Shown: positions 45,197 through 54,372, counted from the first letter of the stretch. The stretch: 64,000 nucleotides of DNA from Microbacterium sp. MYb62 (GCF_002979475.1 NZ_PCOY01000003.1:248001-312000), one strand, 5' to 3'. Program-made: numbers and translations. Notes: generated by a model not told the origin, from the letters alone.

Positions 45197-45282
45197 CCCC
45201 TCAGCCTACCGCCCGCGACGGGCTCGGCCATCCGCGAGGACGGACCTCGGATCCGGAGCCTCCGTCCGCCTACGATGGGGCC

Positions 45283-45888
45283 ATGGCCGACAAGCCGCAG
45301 TGGCTCATCCGCGAAGACGCGAGCGTTCCGGTGCTCGTGGCGCTCGCGCTGCGGCAGCGCCTCGGGATCCGCACACCCGAAGACTTGCCTGCTCTGCGCG
45401 AGCTGGCGGTGCGCGCGCCGGATGCGGTCGATGCCTCCGCGGCGGTCGAAGCGCAGTGGCGGGACTACTGGGACATGACGGTCGAGCCTCGCGCGCATCC
45501 CTCCGATGTGCCCCTGGAACTCATCGAGGGGTTCGACACGCTGGTCGCTCTGCCCGCCTCGGGGGCGGAGGAGCTCGCCGCGGCGATCGCCCCGCAGGCG
45601 ACATCCGTGCTGCTCTACGCGCGCGCGGCGCACGACCGCTACGTCAGCTCCATGAAGAGCCACACGGGTGGCGATGCCTATCGCGCCTACGCGAGCGCGA
45701 TCGCGGAGTTCGAGCGCGAGGTCGGCCGCCGCGCGCATTCGTTCGAGCTGAACGTGCAGGTGCTGCCGTTCTCGCAGCGCGGCATCTGGTGGATCGGGGC
45801 TCTCACGGTCGCGGTGACCGACGGACTGCGCCGCGACGTGGTGGCCTTCGACGCCGCCATCCGCCCGGTGATCGCCGAGCTGGCGTAG
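45283..45888 (+). CDS. Conserved hypothetical protein
   Basis: A 201-residue soluble protein starting MADKPQWLIREDASVPVLV, with GGGG eight bases before the ATG. It is mostly helical by composition, with a Trp-rich region (GIWWIGALTVAVTD) near the C-terminus. It has no signal peptide and no recognised domain. It is divergent from purM, 86 bases apart. I do not assign a function. Confidence 0.75.
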   Translation: MADKPQWLIREDASVPVLVALALRQRLGIRTPEDLPALRELAVRAPDAVDASAAVEAQWRDYWDMTVEPRAHPSDVPLELIEGFDTLVALPASGAEELAAAIAPQATSVLLYARAAHDRYVSSMKSHTGGDAYRAYASAIAEFEREVGRRAHSFELNVQVLPFSQRGIWWIGALTVAVTDGLRRDVVAFDAAIRPVIAELA

Positions 45889-45919
45889 GCCCGCAGTTTC
45901 CGGGGTTTCACCGCCGCCG

Positions 45920-46000
45920 CGAGTGCACGGCCTGCGTACGAGTGCACGGGATACCTGCGCGAAGAAGCCGTGCACTCGGCGGCAGGCCGTGCACTCGGCG
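45920..46000. repeat. Four-block intergenic element, copy 3
   Basis: Direct blocks CGAGTGCACGG start at 45920 and 45939. Inverted blocks GCCGTGCACTCGG start at 45967 and 45986. Offsets are 0, 19, 47 and 66, and all four blocks are intact, making this the cleanest copy. It lies between convergent genes. Confidence 0.8.
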
Positions 46001-46012
46001 ACAGGTGGAGGG

Positions 46013-46327
46013 TCAGTCCTCCTCGACGACGGTCTCGCGGTCGACCCGGACGACCCGGTCGTGACGGCGGGCGATGCGCTCCATGATGAGGCCGACGACG
46101 CCGCCGAGCGCGATGCCGATGGGCACCGTCCACAGCAGGAGGAAGCCGAACACCTGACCGGGCGGGTAGACGACGTCGAGCGCCTGCGATTCGTCGAAGC
46201 TGCCGGTCCAGGTGAGGATGCCGGCGGCGATGACACCGACGACCACTCCGATGCCCATGAGCACGCCGTACCGCGGCACACGGCGCACGGTCGCTTCGAC
46301 GGTCTGGTGGGAATCGGTGGGGGCCAT
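46013..46327 (-). CDS. Small two-TM membrane protein
   Basis: A 104-residue protein starting MAPTDSHQTVEATVRRVPRY. Two hydrophobic helices (about 23-42 and 57-80) are joined by a short polar loop with YPPGQVFG, and it has a charged C-terminal tail. Function not recognised. The start at 46327 is chosen because the longer frame runs into low-similarity sequence. Confidence 0.7.
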   Translation of the reverse strand: MAPTDSHQTVEATVRRVPRYGVLMGIGVVVGVIAAGILTWTGSFDESQALDVVYPPGQVFGFLLLWTVPIGIALGGVVGLIMERIARRHDRVVRVDRETVVEED

Positions 46328-46398
46328 GCCTCCATTGTCCCACCGCCGACGGATGCTGTGTGCCGGGGTCTGCGTGCGCATCGGTCGGGAGATCGGAG

Positions 46399-46435
46399 GG
46401 ATGCAGGCTCCGCAGGCCGATTCCTCCCTGCATCC
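46399..46435. other. Inverted repeat in the gap between htaA and the small membrane gene
   Basis: 9-bp arms GGATGCAGG and CCTGCATCC with a 19-base loop. It lies between two minus-strand genes, upstream of the htaA terminator. Purpose unknown; possibly part of the upstream region of the small membrane gene. Confidence 0.35.
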
Positions 46436-46470
46436 GTTCATCGTCCCGCCATCCGTACACCGGAGACGCA

Positions 46471-46509
46471 GAACGGCCCTCCCCGCGTCCGCCGCGGGGA
46501 GGGCCGTTC
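46471..46509 (-). terminator. Terminator of htaA
   Basis: A perfect 17-bp stem (GAACGGCCCTCCCCGCG and its complement) with loop TCCGC, 16 bases beyond the htaA stop. Confidence 0.9.
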
Positions 46510-46524
46510 CGTGTTGTGCCTCGA

Positions 46525-49500
46525 CTAGACCTCGGTCGTCGTCTCGGCGGTCTCGTCCTTGCGGTTGCGGCGGACGAGCAGCACACCGCCGGTGGCCGCC
46601 AGCGCCACGACCACCAGTCCACCGACGATCCACGGCCACACCGGAGCGTCCTCGGATGCCGCGGGCTCGTTCGCGGTGGTCACCGCTGCGGTCGCCTCGG
46701 AGTCGGTCTCGGGCTTATCCTCGGCGACGCCGCAGTCCGCGCCGACCGGGATCACGGCCGTGACCGGGTCGAGCTCCTCGCCGGCGGCGTAGGTGCCGAA
46801 CGCGGCTGCTCCGGCCTCGGTCAGGGTGGTCGGAAGCGCGTCGAGTGTGAGCGCGCCGTCGACGACTGCCGCATCTCCGAGTGCGAACTCCGCGAGGCGG
46901 ACGTTCTTCTGGTCGATGCTCTCGCCGCCCTGCGTCGTACCCGTCACGTCGAAGACGATGTAGCCCTTGTCTCCGGCGAGCTCGATGCGTGCACCGGCGA
47001 GGGTCGTGTTCAACGCACCGTCGTGACCCGTGAAGGTGATGCTGCCGCCGTAGGTGACGAGCCCGGTCAGGGTCTTGTCGTCGAACGATCCGGTGCCGTT
47101 CGCCCACACGTAGTCGGGGTACTGGTAAGTCACGTCGGTCAGCGTCCAGCCACCCTTCGCGATGCCCTCGATGTAGGTGCGGAACGACTCCTTGTAGCCC
47201 CACTCGAGCGTGGCGCCCTCGACGGTGCAGACACCTACCACCGTCGTCGCCCGGTTCAGCGTGAACGCGAGACCGCGGTTCACCGACCCCTGGAACGTGA
47301 GGGTGTGCTCGCCGTCTTCGAGGCTCGCGGGCAGCGCACCCGACCAGGTCGCGACGCCGTTCGCGTCGGCCGTCACCGTCTCGAGCAGCACGGGCGTCGA
47401 GTACACGACGACCTTGATGCCCTGCTCGTTCGCCCGGAATCCGGATGCCGACACCGTGGCCGGCTGGCCCGCTCCGAGGGCTGCGAGGTTCTCCTCGTCC
47501 ACGTCGATGCCCACGGTCGTCGGCGGGGTAGCCGGGAGGGTGGTCTTCGGCTTCACGACAGCGGCAGCCACCGTTCCGCTCGAACCGGCCGGCGCCGCCG
47601 CGACGGAGCCGATCGTGAACGTCACCGGGTTCAGCGCGGTCCCGTAGCCGGACAGCACGCGGTCACGACCGGCATCCGTCAGCGCCGCGGGTGCCGCCGT
47701 GTAGGTCACGGCGCCGTTGGCCGCGATGCGCGCCGCGTTGGAGAGGTCGAGCGTCGCGAACGGCACCTGTGCGCCGCCGCTCGTGACGTACAGCGTCGCC
47801 GCCGATGCCGAGGTGATGCGGATCTGCGGGTTCGACACGGTCACATCGAGCACGCCCTGGTGACCGGTGAAGCGCACCGAGCCGCGGTAGACGACGCTGC
47901 CGAGGCCGGTGTTCACGTCGAAGTCGCCGCCGACGGTCTGACCGAACTGGAACTGTCCACCCGAACGGGTCGCGCCGTCGGAGACCGCGATCGAGCCCTT
48001 CGCGATGTCGCCCGTGATGTAGTTCGTGAACGACGACGAGATCGCCCAGCGGAGTGATCCGCCAGGGACGTTCGCGGGCGGAGTCGTCGGGGTGACGGGC
48101 TTCTCCGGCACCGTCACACCGAACAGGTCGTCCCACTGCTGCGGGGTGATCGTCACGGTCGAGCGGGCGTAGATCGTGCTCGCGTCCGGATTCGAGTGCT
48201 GCTTCCACACGATCACCTCATACGACTTCGTGCGGTCGAGGTTCTTCGCCGCGGTCGTGAGATCGACCGCGAAGGCCCCGAACGTGACCTTCTGCACGTA
48301 CTGCATCGCGAGGAACCCGCCATCGGCACTCACCTTGCCCTCGGTGCCGGCTTCGATCAGGGCGACATAGGCGCCAGGGATCTCGCCGAGGTTCGTGGCC
48401 GCTGCTGCGACGGTCAGGCCGTCCTTCGCGGTCGCAGCCTTGACCGTCGTCGCCACGGTCGGTCCCGCGGGGAAGAGCGTGTCCCACTGCGCGTCGCTGA
48501 CGGTGACGGCGCCTCGGGCGTAGATCGTGTTCGCATCGGGCATCGAGTGCTGCTTCCAGACGATCACCTCATACGCCTTCGTGCGGTCGAGCTTGTCGGC
48601 CGCGGCCGTCAGATCCACCGTGAACGCGCCGCCCGTGATCTTCTGCACGTACTGCATCGCGAGGAACCCGCCGCCTGCGGTGACGCTCCCCTCGGCGCCC
48701 TTCTCGATCACCGCGACGTAGGCACCGGTGATCGCACCGAGCTTCGAAGCCGCAGCCGTGACGGTCAGGCCGTCCTTCACGCTCGCCGACTTCACGGTGG
48801 AGGTGACGACCGAGGTGTCGCCGTAGTTCAGGGCGACGCTGCGCTCCTGGTCGGCGTTCGCGACGCCACCGGCGCCGTAGGTGTAGACGCCGTAGGATCC
48901 GGGGGTCGCGGCGGCATCCTTCAGCGTCAGCGTCGCCTGGAACGTGCCGTCGGCGGCGATGTCCACCCATTGCGCACGGATCGCGCCCTGGAACTGCGCC
49001 GGCACCTGGTTAAGCACGCCCTCGGCCAGAGCCCAGACCTGCGCGCCCACCGAGCGGGTCGACGATGCCGCCCCTGTCGAGGGCTGCCACGCCGAGCCGA
49101 AGTTGCCGAAGACCACGTAGGTGCCCTGCGGGAGGTGCGCCGGGATCGGCATCCCGCGTCCACCGACATTCGCGGTCGGGTCATAGCCCGAGCCCTTCAC
49201 GACGACCTTGTCGCCTGCGTCGAGCGCGACACCTGCGGCGGGTGTCGTGCCGTCGGCGAGGAACACCTCGATCGCCGCCGAGACCGGAGCCGGCTTCAGG
49301 GCCTCCCACTGCGCGTCGGAGACCGAGATGGTCGAGCGTGCATAGATCGTGCTCGCATCGGGGTTCGAGTGCTGCTTCCACGCGATGACCTCGTACGACT
49401 TGGTGCGGTCGAGCTTGTCGGCCACGGCGGTCAGGTCGACCGTGAAGACGCCGCCGGAGATCGGGCGCACGTACTGCATCGCGAGGAACCCGCCGCCGCC

Positions 49501-50763
49501 GGTGACGTTCGCCTCGGTGCCCTTCTCGATCACCGCGACGTAGGCGCCGGTGATCGCACCCAGCTTCGAGCCGGATGCCGTGACGGTCAGGCCGTCCTTC
49601 GCGGTCGCCGACTTCACGACCGCGGAGACAGCCGGAGCCTCGGTGTAGTTCAGGGCGACGCTGCGCTCCTGATCGGCGTTGATCACGCCACCGGCGGCAT
49701 ACGTGTAGATCCCGTACGACCCCGGCGTCGTCGCCGCGTCCTTCAGGGTCACCGTCGCCTGGAAGGTGCCGTCGGCTGCGATGTCGACCCACTGCGCACG
49801 GATCGCGCTCTGGTATTGCGCGGGCACCTGGTTCAGCACTCCCTCGGCCAGAGCCCAGACCTGCGATCCGGAGGACCGCGTCGCCGGTGCGGCGCCGACC
49901 GACGGCTGCCATGCCGAAGCGAAGTTGCCGAAGACCACATAGGTGCCCTGCGGGAGGTGCTTCGGAATGGGCACACCCCGCCCCTCGGTGCCGAGGTTCG
50001 CCGTCGGGTCGTAGCCGGATCCCTTCACGACGACCTTGTCGCCGGCCTTGAGTGCGGCGCCTGCGGCCGGCGTGGTGCCGTCGGCGAGGAAGACCTCGAT
50101 AGCGGCGGAGGCCGGCGGGGTCACGCCGGGGTCGGGGCCCGGGTCGGTTCCAGGATCAGTCCCAGGCTCAGCACCCGGGTCAGTCCCGGGCTCAGCACCC
50201 GGGTCAGTTCCAGGATCAGTCCCCGGGTCGGTTCCAGGATCAGTCCCCGGGTCGGTGCCAGGATCGGTGCCCGGGTCCGTTCCCGGGTCGGTGGGCACCG
50301 GGCCGAACACGGCATCCCACTGCCCGGCCGAGAGGGCGACGTCGCCCCGGCCGTAGATCGTGGTCTCGTTCGGGTTCGAATGCTTCTGCCACACGAGCAC
50401 CTCGTACGTCTTCGTGCGGTCCAGCGAGCCGGCCGGCGCGACGAGCGTGAACGTACTCGCCCCTCCGGCGACGGTCGGCATCACGAATGCGGCGTATCCG
50501 CCGCCACCGGTGAGCCCTGACTCCGTGCCCTTCACGATGAGAGCCGCGTATGCGCCTTCGACCTCGGGCAGACCGCTCGCCTGCACCTGAACGCTCGCAC
50601 CGGAAGCGTCGGCGGAGGCGATCGTGGTCGTCACCGTCGCGCCGGCGGCATGCGCGGGCGGGACGATCACCGCGCCGGCCGCGATGAGGAGGAAGGAGAC
50701 GAAGGCGGCGAGCAGCACGCGTATGCGGCCGCCCCCTGAGGATGCTGTGGCTGTGGCGTTCAC
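46525..50763 (-). CDS. htaA: HtaA-domain haem-binding surface protein with modular repeats
   Basis: A 1412-residue secreted membrane-anchored protein that should capture haem and pass it to HmuT. The GTG at 50763 has GGAGAATC upstream. In order: signal peptide; module A (about 40-150, ending LDRTKTYEVLVWQKHSNP); about 14 DPGT-type tetrapeptides (about 158-215); module B, A, B, A, A (about 218-880); HtaA domain 1 (about 902-1060, GGSLRWAISSSFTNYI); an Ig-like segment; HtaA domain 2 (about 1182-1340, GATLEWGYKESF); a TM helix (about 1368-1398) and a charged tail. The A and B copies are nearly identical. It is divergent from hmuT and preceded by a DtxR-type box. Confidence 0.9.
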   Translation of the reverse strand: MNATATASSGGGRIRVLLAAFVSFLLIAAGAVIVPPAHAAGATVTTTIASADASGASVQVQASGLPEVEGAYAALIVKGTESGLTGGGGYAAFVMPTVAGGASTFTLVAPAGSLDRTKTYEVLVWQKHSNPNETTIYGRGDVALSAGQWDAVFGPVPTDPGTDPGTDPGTDPGTDPGTDPGTDPGTDPGAEPGTDPGAEPGTDPGTDPGPDPGVTPPASAAIEVFLADGTTPAAGAALKAGDKVVVKGSGYDPTANLGTEGRGVPIPKHLPQGTYVVFGNFASAWQPSVGAAPATRSSGSQVWALAEGVLNQVPAQYQSAIRAQWVDIAADGTFQATVTLKDAATTPGSYGIYTYAAGGVINADQERSVALNYTEAPAVSAVVKSATAKDGLTVTASGSKLGAITGAYVAVIEKGTEANVTGGGGFLAMQYVRPISGGVFTVDLTAVADKLDRTKSYEVIAWKQHSNPDASTIYARSTISVSDAQWEALKPAPVSAAIEVFLADGTTPAAGVALDAGDKVVVKGSGYDPTANVGGRGMPIPAHLPQGTYVVFGNFGSAWQPSTGAASSTRSVGAQVWALAEGVLNQVPAQFQGAIRAQWVDIAADGTFQATLTLKDAAATPGSYGVYTYGAGGVANADQERSVALNYGDTSVVTSTVKSASVKDGLTVTAAASKLGAITGAYVAVIEKGAEGSVTAGGGFLAMQYVQKITGGAFTVDLTAAADKLDRTKAYEVIVWKQHSMPDANTIYARGAVTVSDAQWDTLFPAGPTVATTVKAATAKDGLTVAAAATNLGEIPGAYVALIEAGTEGKVSADGGFLAMQYVQKVTFGAFAVDLTTAAKNLDRTKSYEVIVWKQHSNPDASTIYARSTVTITPQQWDDLFGVTVPEKPVTPTTPPANVPGGSLRWAISSSFTNYITGDIAKGSIAVSDGATRSGGQFQFGQTVGGDFDVNTGLGSVVYRGSVRFTGHQGVLDVTVSNPQIRITSASAATLYVTSGGAQVPFATLDLSNAARIAANGAVTYTAAPAALTDAGRDRVLSGYGTALNPVTFTIGSVAAAPAGSSGTVAAAVVKPKTTLPATPPTTVGIDVDEENLAALGAGQPATVSASGFRANEQGIKVVVYSTPVLLETVTADANGVATWSGALPASLEDGEHTLTFQGSVNRGLAFTLNRATTVVGVCTVEGATLEWGYKESFRTYIEGIAKGGWTLTDVTYQYPDYVWANGTGSFDDKTLTGLVTYGGSITFTGHDGALNTTLAGARIELAGDKGYIVFDVTGTTQGGESIDQKNVRLAEFALGDAAVVDGALTLDALPTTLTEAGAAAFGTYAAGEELDPVTAVIPVGADCGVAEDKPETDSEATAAVTTANEPAASEDAPVWPWIVGGLVVVALAATGGVLLVRRNRKDETAETTTEV
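50120..50295 (-). repeat. Tandem repeat encoding DPGT tetrapeptides in htaA
   Basis: About 14 in-frame 12-base units encoding DPGT, with DPGA and EPGT variants. This forms a rigid acidic Pro-rich spacer between the first A module and the rest of HtaA. Unit number is likely variable between strains through slippage, by analogy with other surface proteins. Confidence 0.85.
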
Positions 50764-50842
50764 GATTCTCCACGGCTCCGGGCGCGCGAAAGACACGTGC
50801 CTGCGGTGCCGCAATGCAGTCGGGTGAAGGAATGAGTTTTGG

Positions 50843-50861
50843 TTAGGCTTAGCTAAGTAAG
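50843..50861. promoter_or_regulatory. DtxR/IdeR-type iron box upstream of htaA
   Basis: TTAGGCTTAGCTAAGTAAG resembles the 19-bp DtxR/IdeR consensus dyad. It lies 80 bases upstream of the htaA start, in the divergent gap with hmuT. Confidence 0.75.
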
Positions 50862-50906
50862 CCACGGTTCCCGAGCGTAGAGGCGCGAATCAGCCCGCGT
50901 CAAGTT

Positions 50907-50925
50907 TTAGGATAGCCTTGCCTAA
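50907..50925. promoter_or_regulatory. DtxR/IdeR-type iron box abutting the hmuT start codon
   Basis: TTAGGATAGCCTTGCCTAA matches the DtxR/IdeR consensus closely. It ends on the A of the hmuT ATG. TAGGAT inside it is a plausible -10, which implies a leaderless message repressed by iron-loaded regulator. Confidence 0.85.
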
Positions 50926-52028
50926 TGCGTCGCGTCCTTGCCCTCTTCTTCGCCGCCGCTGTCGCTGTCGGACTCACCGCGTGCGCAGAGCCGGGCGCCA
51001 CGGCCGCACCGCCCACCGCGGACGATGCCTGCCCACACGCCTCCACCCCGTTCGCCTCGCTCGACCTGATCGACGACGTGCGCGGGCACGCAGGTCCGTC
51101 CACGGCGTGCCTGCCCAGCCACGAGATCGACCGCGTCGACGACGACACCGCGCCGAAGCTGCCCGTGACGGTGACCGACAGCGAGGGCCATGAGGTCGAG
51201 ATCACCGACATCGACCGCATCCTCCCGATCGACATCTCCGGCACGATCGCATCGACCGTGTTCGCCCTCGGCCTCGGCGACCAGGTCGTCGGCCGCGACG
51301 CCTCCACGGTCTTCGCCGGGACCGAAGACCTCCCGGTCGTCACCAAGACCGGCCACACGCTCAACGCCGAGGCGATCCTCGAGCTGGCCCCGACCGTGGT
51401 CCTCACCGACACCACGATCGGCCCGAAAGAGGTACGCCAGCAGCTGCGCGACGCCGGGATCGCCGTCGTCGTCATCTCCAGCGACCGGCGCCTCGACACC
51501 ACCGACGAGCTGGTCACCGAGATCGCCACCGCACTCGGCGTGCCCGGTCGGGGGGAAGCGCTCATCGCTCGCCTCGACGCCGCGGTCGACGAAACCCTCG
51601 CGGAGATCGCCGAGGTCGTGCCCGCCGACACCGCCGATCGCGCACGGATGCTCTTCCTCTATGTGCGCGGCAGCGCCAACGTCTACTACATCTTCGGCGA
51701 GGACTCAGGCGCCGACTCGCTGATCGACGCGGTGGGCGGCGTCGATGTGGCGGCCGAGATCGGCTGGGAGGGCATGAAGCCGATGACCGCCGAGGCCCTC
51801 GTCGCCGCGCAGCCCGACGTGCTGGTGATGATGACCGATGGGCTCGAATCCGTCGGCGGCATCGACGGTCTCATCGAGCGGATCCCCGCCGTGGCCGAGA
51901 CCCCCGCCGGAGCCAATCGTCGGGTGATCGACATGGCCGACAGCGAGATCCTCAGCTTCGGCCCGCGCACCGCCGACGTGATCGGCGCCCTGGCCCGCGC
52001 CCTGTACGCCCCCGAGCCCGCGAAGTGA
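50925..52028 (+). CDS. hmuT: Haemin ABC importer substrate-binding lipoprotein
   Basis: A 367-residue lipoprotein that receives haem from HtaA. Lipobox LTAC gives Cys20. Binding-protein features include EILELAPTVVLTD-type sequence (AEAILELAPTVV) and a long connecting helix. His and Tyr residues for haem axial binding cannot be fixed without alignment. There is no ribosome-binding site before the ATG at 50925, and the iron box touches it, so translation is probably leaderless. The stop overlaps the hmuU start (GTGA). Confidence 0.9.
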   Translation: MRRVLALFFAAAVAVGLTACAEPGATAAPPTADDACPHASTPFASLDLIDDVRGHAGPSTACLPSHEIDRVDDDTAPKLPVTVTDSEGHEVEITDIDRILPIDISGTIASTVFALGLGDQVVGRDASTVFAGTEDLPVVTKTGHTLNAEAILELAPTVVLTDTTIGPKEVRQQLRDAGIAVVVISSDRRLDTTDELVTEIATALGVPGRGEALIARLDAAVDETLAEIAEVVPADTADRARMLFLYVRGSANVYYIFGEDSGADSLIDAVGGVDVAAEIGWEGMKPMTAEALVAAQPDVLVMMTDGLESVGGIDGLIERIPAVAETPAGANRRVIDMADSEILSFGPRTADVIGALARALYAPEPAK

Positions 52029-53098
52029 CCGGCGAGGTCGTCACCCCGACGCCGGCGAGGCACCGGGGCCTGCGCTTCGCGCTGGTGACGGTCGGCCTGA
52101 TCGTCGCGCTCGCGATCACCTGCGTGGTCTCGATCACGAGCGGACAGTACGACCTCTCCCCCACGGCGCTCATCGGGGTGCTGCTGCACGGCGTCGGTAT
52201 CGACACGGGCTGGGCACCCGCGGCATCCACCGACTACGGCGTGATCTTCAACCTGCGGATGCCGCGCATCGTGCTCGGGCTCCTCGTCGGCGCCGCGCTC
52301 GCCGTCTCGGGCGTGCTCATGCAGGCGATCTTCGGCAACCCGCTCGCGGATGCCGGCGTGGTCGGCGTCTCGTCGGGCGCTGCGCTCGGTGCAGCCGCGA
52401 GCATCACGTTCGGGCTCGCGACCTTCGGGGTGTGGACCACACCGGCATTCGCGTTCATCGGCGGCCTGGTCGCGGTGTTCTCGGTGTACCTCATCAGTCG
52501 CTCGGGCGGCCGCACCGAGGTGGTGACCCTCCTGCTCACCGGCATCGCGATCAATGCGATCGCCGGCGCCGGCATGGCCTTCTTCACCTTCCTCGGCACC
52601 ACATCGACCCGCGAGCAGATCGTGTTCTGGCAGCTGGGTTCCCTCAACGGCGCGCTGTGGTCGAACATCCAGCTGGTGGCGCCCCTCGTGTTGATCGGCG
52701 TGGTCGTCGCCTTGATCGTCGCGCCCAGTCTCGACCTCTTCGCCCTGGGCGAGCGCACCGCACGACACCTCGGCGTCAACGTCGAGCTGCTGCGGATCGT
52801 GGTCATCGTCACGGTCGCGCTGCTGGTGTGCGCGGCGGTCGCGTTCGCCGGGATCATCGGCTTCGCCGGGCTCGTCGTGCCGCACCTGATGCGCATGATG
52901 ATCGGCCCCGCGCATCTGCCGCTCGTGATCGTCTCGGCTCTCGGCGGCGCACTGCTCATCGCCGTGGCCGACCTCGTCGCGCGCACCGCCGTGCCGCTCG
53001 CCGATCTGCCGATCGGCATGATCACCGCGCTCGTGGGCGGCCCGTTCTTCCTGTGGCTGCTCGTGCGCACGCGTCGCCGTTCGGGAGGATGGGCATGA
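52025..53098 (+). CDS. hmuU: Haemin ABC importer permease (FecCD family)
   Basis: A 357-residue permease with about ten TMs. FecCD hallmarks are LRMPRIVLGLLVGAALAVSG, the GNPLADAGVVGVSSGAALGA segment and the ATPase-contact region around GFAGLVVPHLMRMM. The start is GTG at 52025, overlapping the hmuT stop. It moves haem across the membrane with HmuV. Confidence 0.93.
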   Translation: MTGEVVTPTPARHRGLRFALVTVGLIVALAITCVVSITSGQYDLSPTALIGVLLHGVGIDTGWAPAASTDYGVIFNLRMPRIVLGLLVGAALAVSGVLMQAIFGNPLADAGVVGVSSGAALGAAASITFGLATFGVWTTPAFAFIGGLVAVFSVYLISRSGGRTEVVTLLLTGIAINAIAGAGMAFFTFLGTTSTREQIVFWQLGSLNGALWSNIQLVAPLVLIGVVVALIVAPSLDLFALGERTARHLGVNVELLRIVVIVTVALLVCAAVAFAGIIGFAGLVVPHLMRMMIGPAHLPLVIVSALGGALLIAVADLVARTAVPLADLPIGMITALVGGPFFLWLLVRTRRRSGGWA

Positions 53099-53868
53099 CC
53101 GTGCGGCTCCGCGGCGCAGGGCTCACCGTGCGTGTCGGTGAGGGGCGGACGATCCTCGACGACGCGTCCATCGAGATCCACGGTGGCGAGATCCACGCGC
53201 TGGTCGGGCCGAACGGGGCCGGCAAGTCCACCCTGTTCGGAGCGCTCGCCGGAGACGTGCCGGCTCACGCAGGGACGGTCGAGCTCGACGGGCGGTCGAT
53301 CGACCGGATCAAGCCGCGCACACTCGCCCAGCAGCGCGCGGTCCTCCTGCAGGAGAACACCGTCACGTTTCCCTTCAGCGCCGAACAGGTGGTGCGCATG
53401 GGCCGCACACCGTGGGCACGCACACCCGCGGCCGACGAGGACGACGAGCTGGTATCAGCAGCGATGGCGCAGACTGAGGTGACGGCGCTCGGATCGCGAG
53501 CCGTGCCCTCACTGTCCGGCGGCGAGCGCGCAAGGGTCGCCCTCGCCCGCGTGATCGCCCAGGCCACCGGCGTCCTGTTGCTCGACGAACCGACCGCTGC
53601 TCTCGACCTCAAGCACCACGAAGACGTCATGCGGTTGATCCGGGGGCTCGCTGAGACGGGGATCGCGGTGGCGATCGTGCTGCACGACCTCAACGCCGCA
53701 CTCGCGCACGCCGACCGCGTCACCTTGCTCTCGGGCGGTCGGGTCGTAGCGACGGGCACTGCGAGCGAGGTGCTCACTGCCGCGCGGATCGAGCAGGTGT
53801 ACGGCCAGGCGGTCGACGTGTTCCCGCACCCCACGACCGGTGTGCCGCTCGTGGTCGCTCGGCGCTGA
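53095..53868 (+). CDS. hmuV: Haemin ABC importer ATP-binding protein
   Basis: A 257-residue ATPase. Walker A is GPNGAGKST, signature LSGGERARVALAR, Walker B GVLLLDEPTAALD and H-loop VLHDLN. It is coupled to hmuU by ATGA overlap. The last 35 coding bases plus three more recur exactly 1 kb downstream at 54831, bracketing the MarR-VOC pair. Confidence 0.94.
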   Translation: MTVRLRGAGLTVRVGEGRTILDDASIEIHGGEIHALVGPNGAGKSTLFGALAGDVPAHAGTVELDGRSIDRIKPRTLAQQRAVLLQENTVTFPFSAEQVVRMGRTPWARTPAADEDDELVSAAMAQTEVTALGSRAVPSLSGGERARVALARVIAQATGVLLLDEPTAALDLKHHEDVMRLIRGLAETGIAVAIVLHDLNAALAHADRVTLLSGGRVVATGTASEVLTAARIEQVYGQAVDVFPHPTTGVPLVVARR

Positions 53869-53871
53869 ACC
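53834..53871 (+). repeat. 38-bp direct repeat, left copy (3' end of hmuV)
   Basis: An exact 38-base sequence identical to 54831-54868. This copy is the natural hmuV terminus, encoding TTGVPLVVARR and the stop. It marks the left edge of a roughly 1-kb block that holds the marR and VOC genes. Confidence 0.9.
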
Positions 53872-53879
53872 CTGCGGGG

Positions 53880-54329
53880 TCAGGACTCTTCGCGAAGCGA
53901 GCGGATCATGCTTCGGAGGATCTTCCGTGCTCCCGTCTGCTCCTCCTGCGTCATGCCGGACAGCATCCGGACCTCGACGGAGCGGACGGCCGCCGTCGCC
54001 GTCGCGAGGCTTTCACGGCCGCGCTCGGTGAGGCGGGCGGGGAGGGTCTTTCCGACAGGCGCTTCCGACGGCCTGGTGACGAACCCGTCGCGTTCGAGCG
54101 CCTGGAGCAGGACGTTCATCGACTGCCTCGTCACGAAAGCGCCCCGTGCGAGCTCGGAGTTCGACAGGCCGGGCCGCTGGGAGAGCAGTTCGAGACAGGA
54201 GTAGTGGGTGATGGTCATGCCGAGCGGGCGCAGCACCTCTTCCATCGCGGCGCGGAGAGCGCTCGATGCCTCCTTCAGCAGGTAGCCCAACGACGTGTCG
54301 AGGTCGATGCCTGCGTGGTCTTGACTCAT
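53880..54329 (-). CDS. MarR family transcriptional regulator
   Basis: A 149-residue regulator. The winged helix is seen in LSNSELARGAFVTRQSMNVL and the basic wing GFVTRPSEAPVGKTLPARL. It is divergent from a VOC gene, with two perfect TGTCAG palindromes in the gap, one touching its own start codon. It most likely represses both genes and is released by a small aromatic or reactive compound. Confidence 0.9.
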   Translation of the reverse strand: MSQDHAGIDLDTSLGYLLKEASSALRAAMEEVLRPLGMTITHYSCLELLSQRPGLSNSELARGAFVTRQSMNVLLQALERDGFVTRPSEAPVGKTLPARLTERGRESLATATAAVRSVEVRMLSGMTQEEQTGARKILRSMIRSLREES

Positions 54330-54372
54330 GTCAGTATTCTGACATACACTCGATCGTGTCAGAAAACTGACA
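54329..54372. promoter_or_regulatory. Paired MarR operators between marR and the VOC gene
   Basis: Two perfect palindromes, TGTCAGTATTCTGACA (54329-54344) and TGTCAGAAAACTGACA (54357-54372), share 6-bp arms. Their centres are 28 bases apart. The first overlaps the marR start. Confidence 0.85.

Noticed and set aside
50120..50295. Regular short repeats considered as a CRISPR array
   Set aside because: Units are 12 bases, contiguous, in frame and encode DPGT peptides. There are no spacers.
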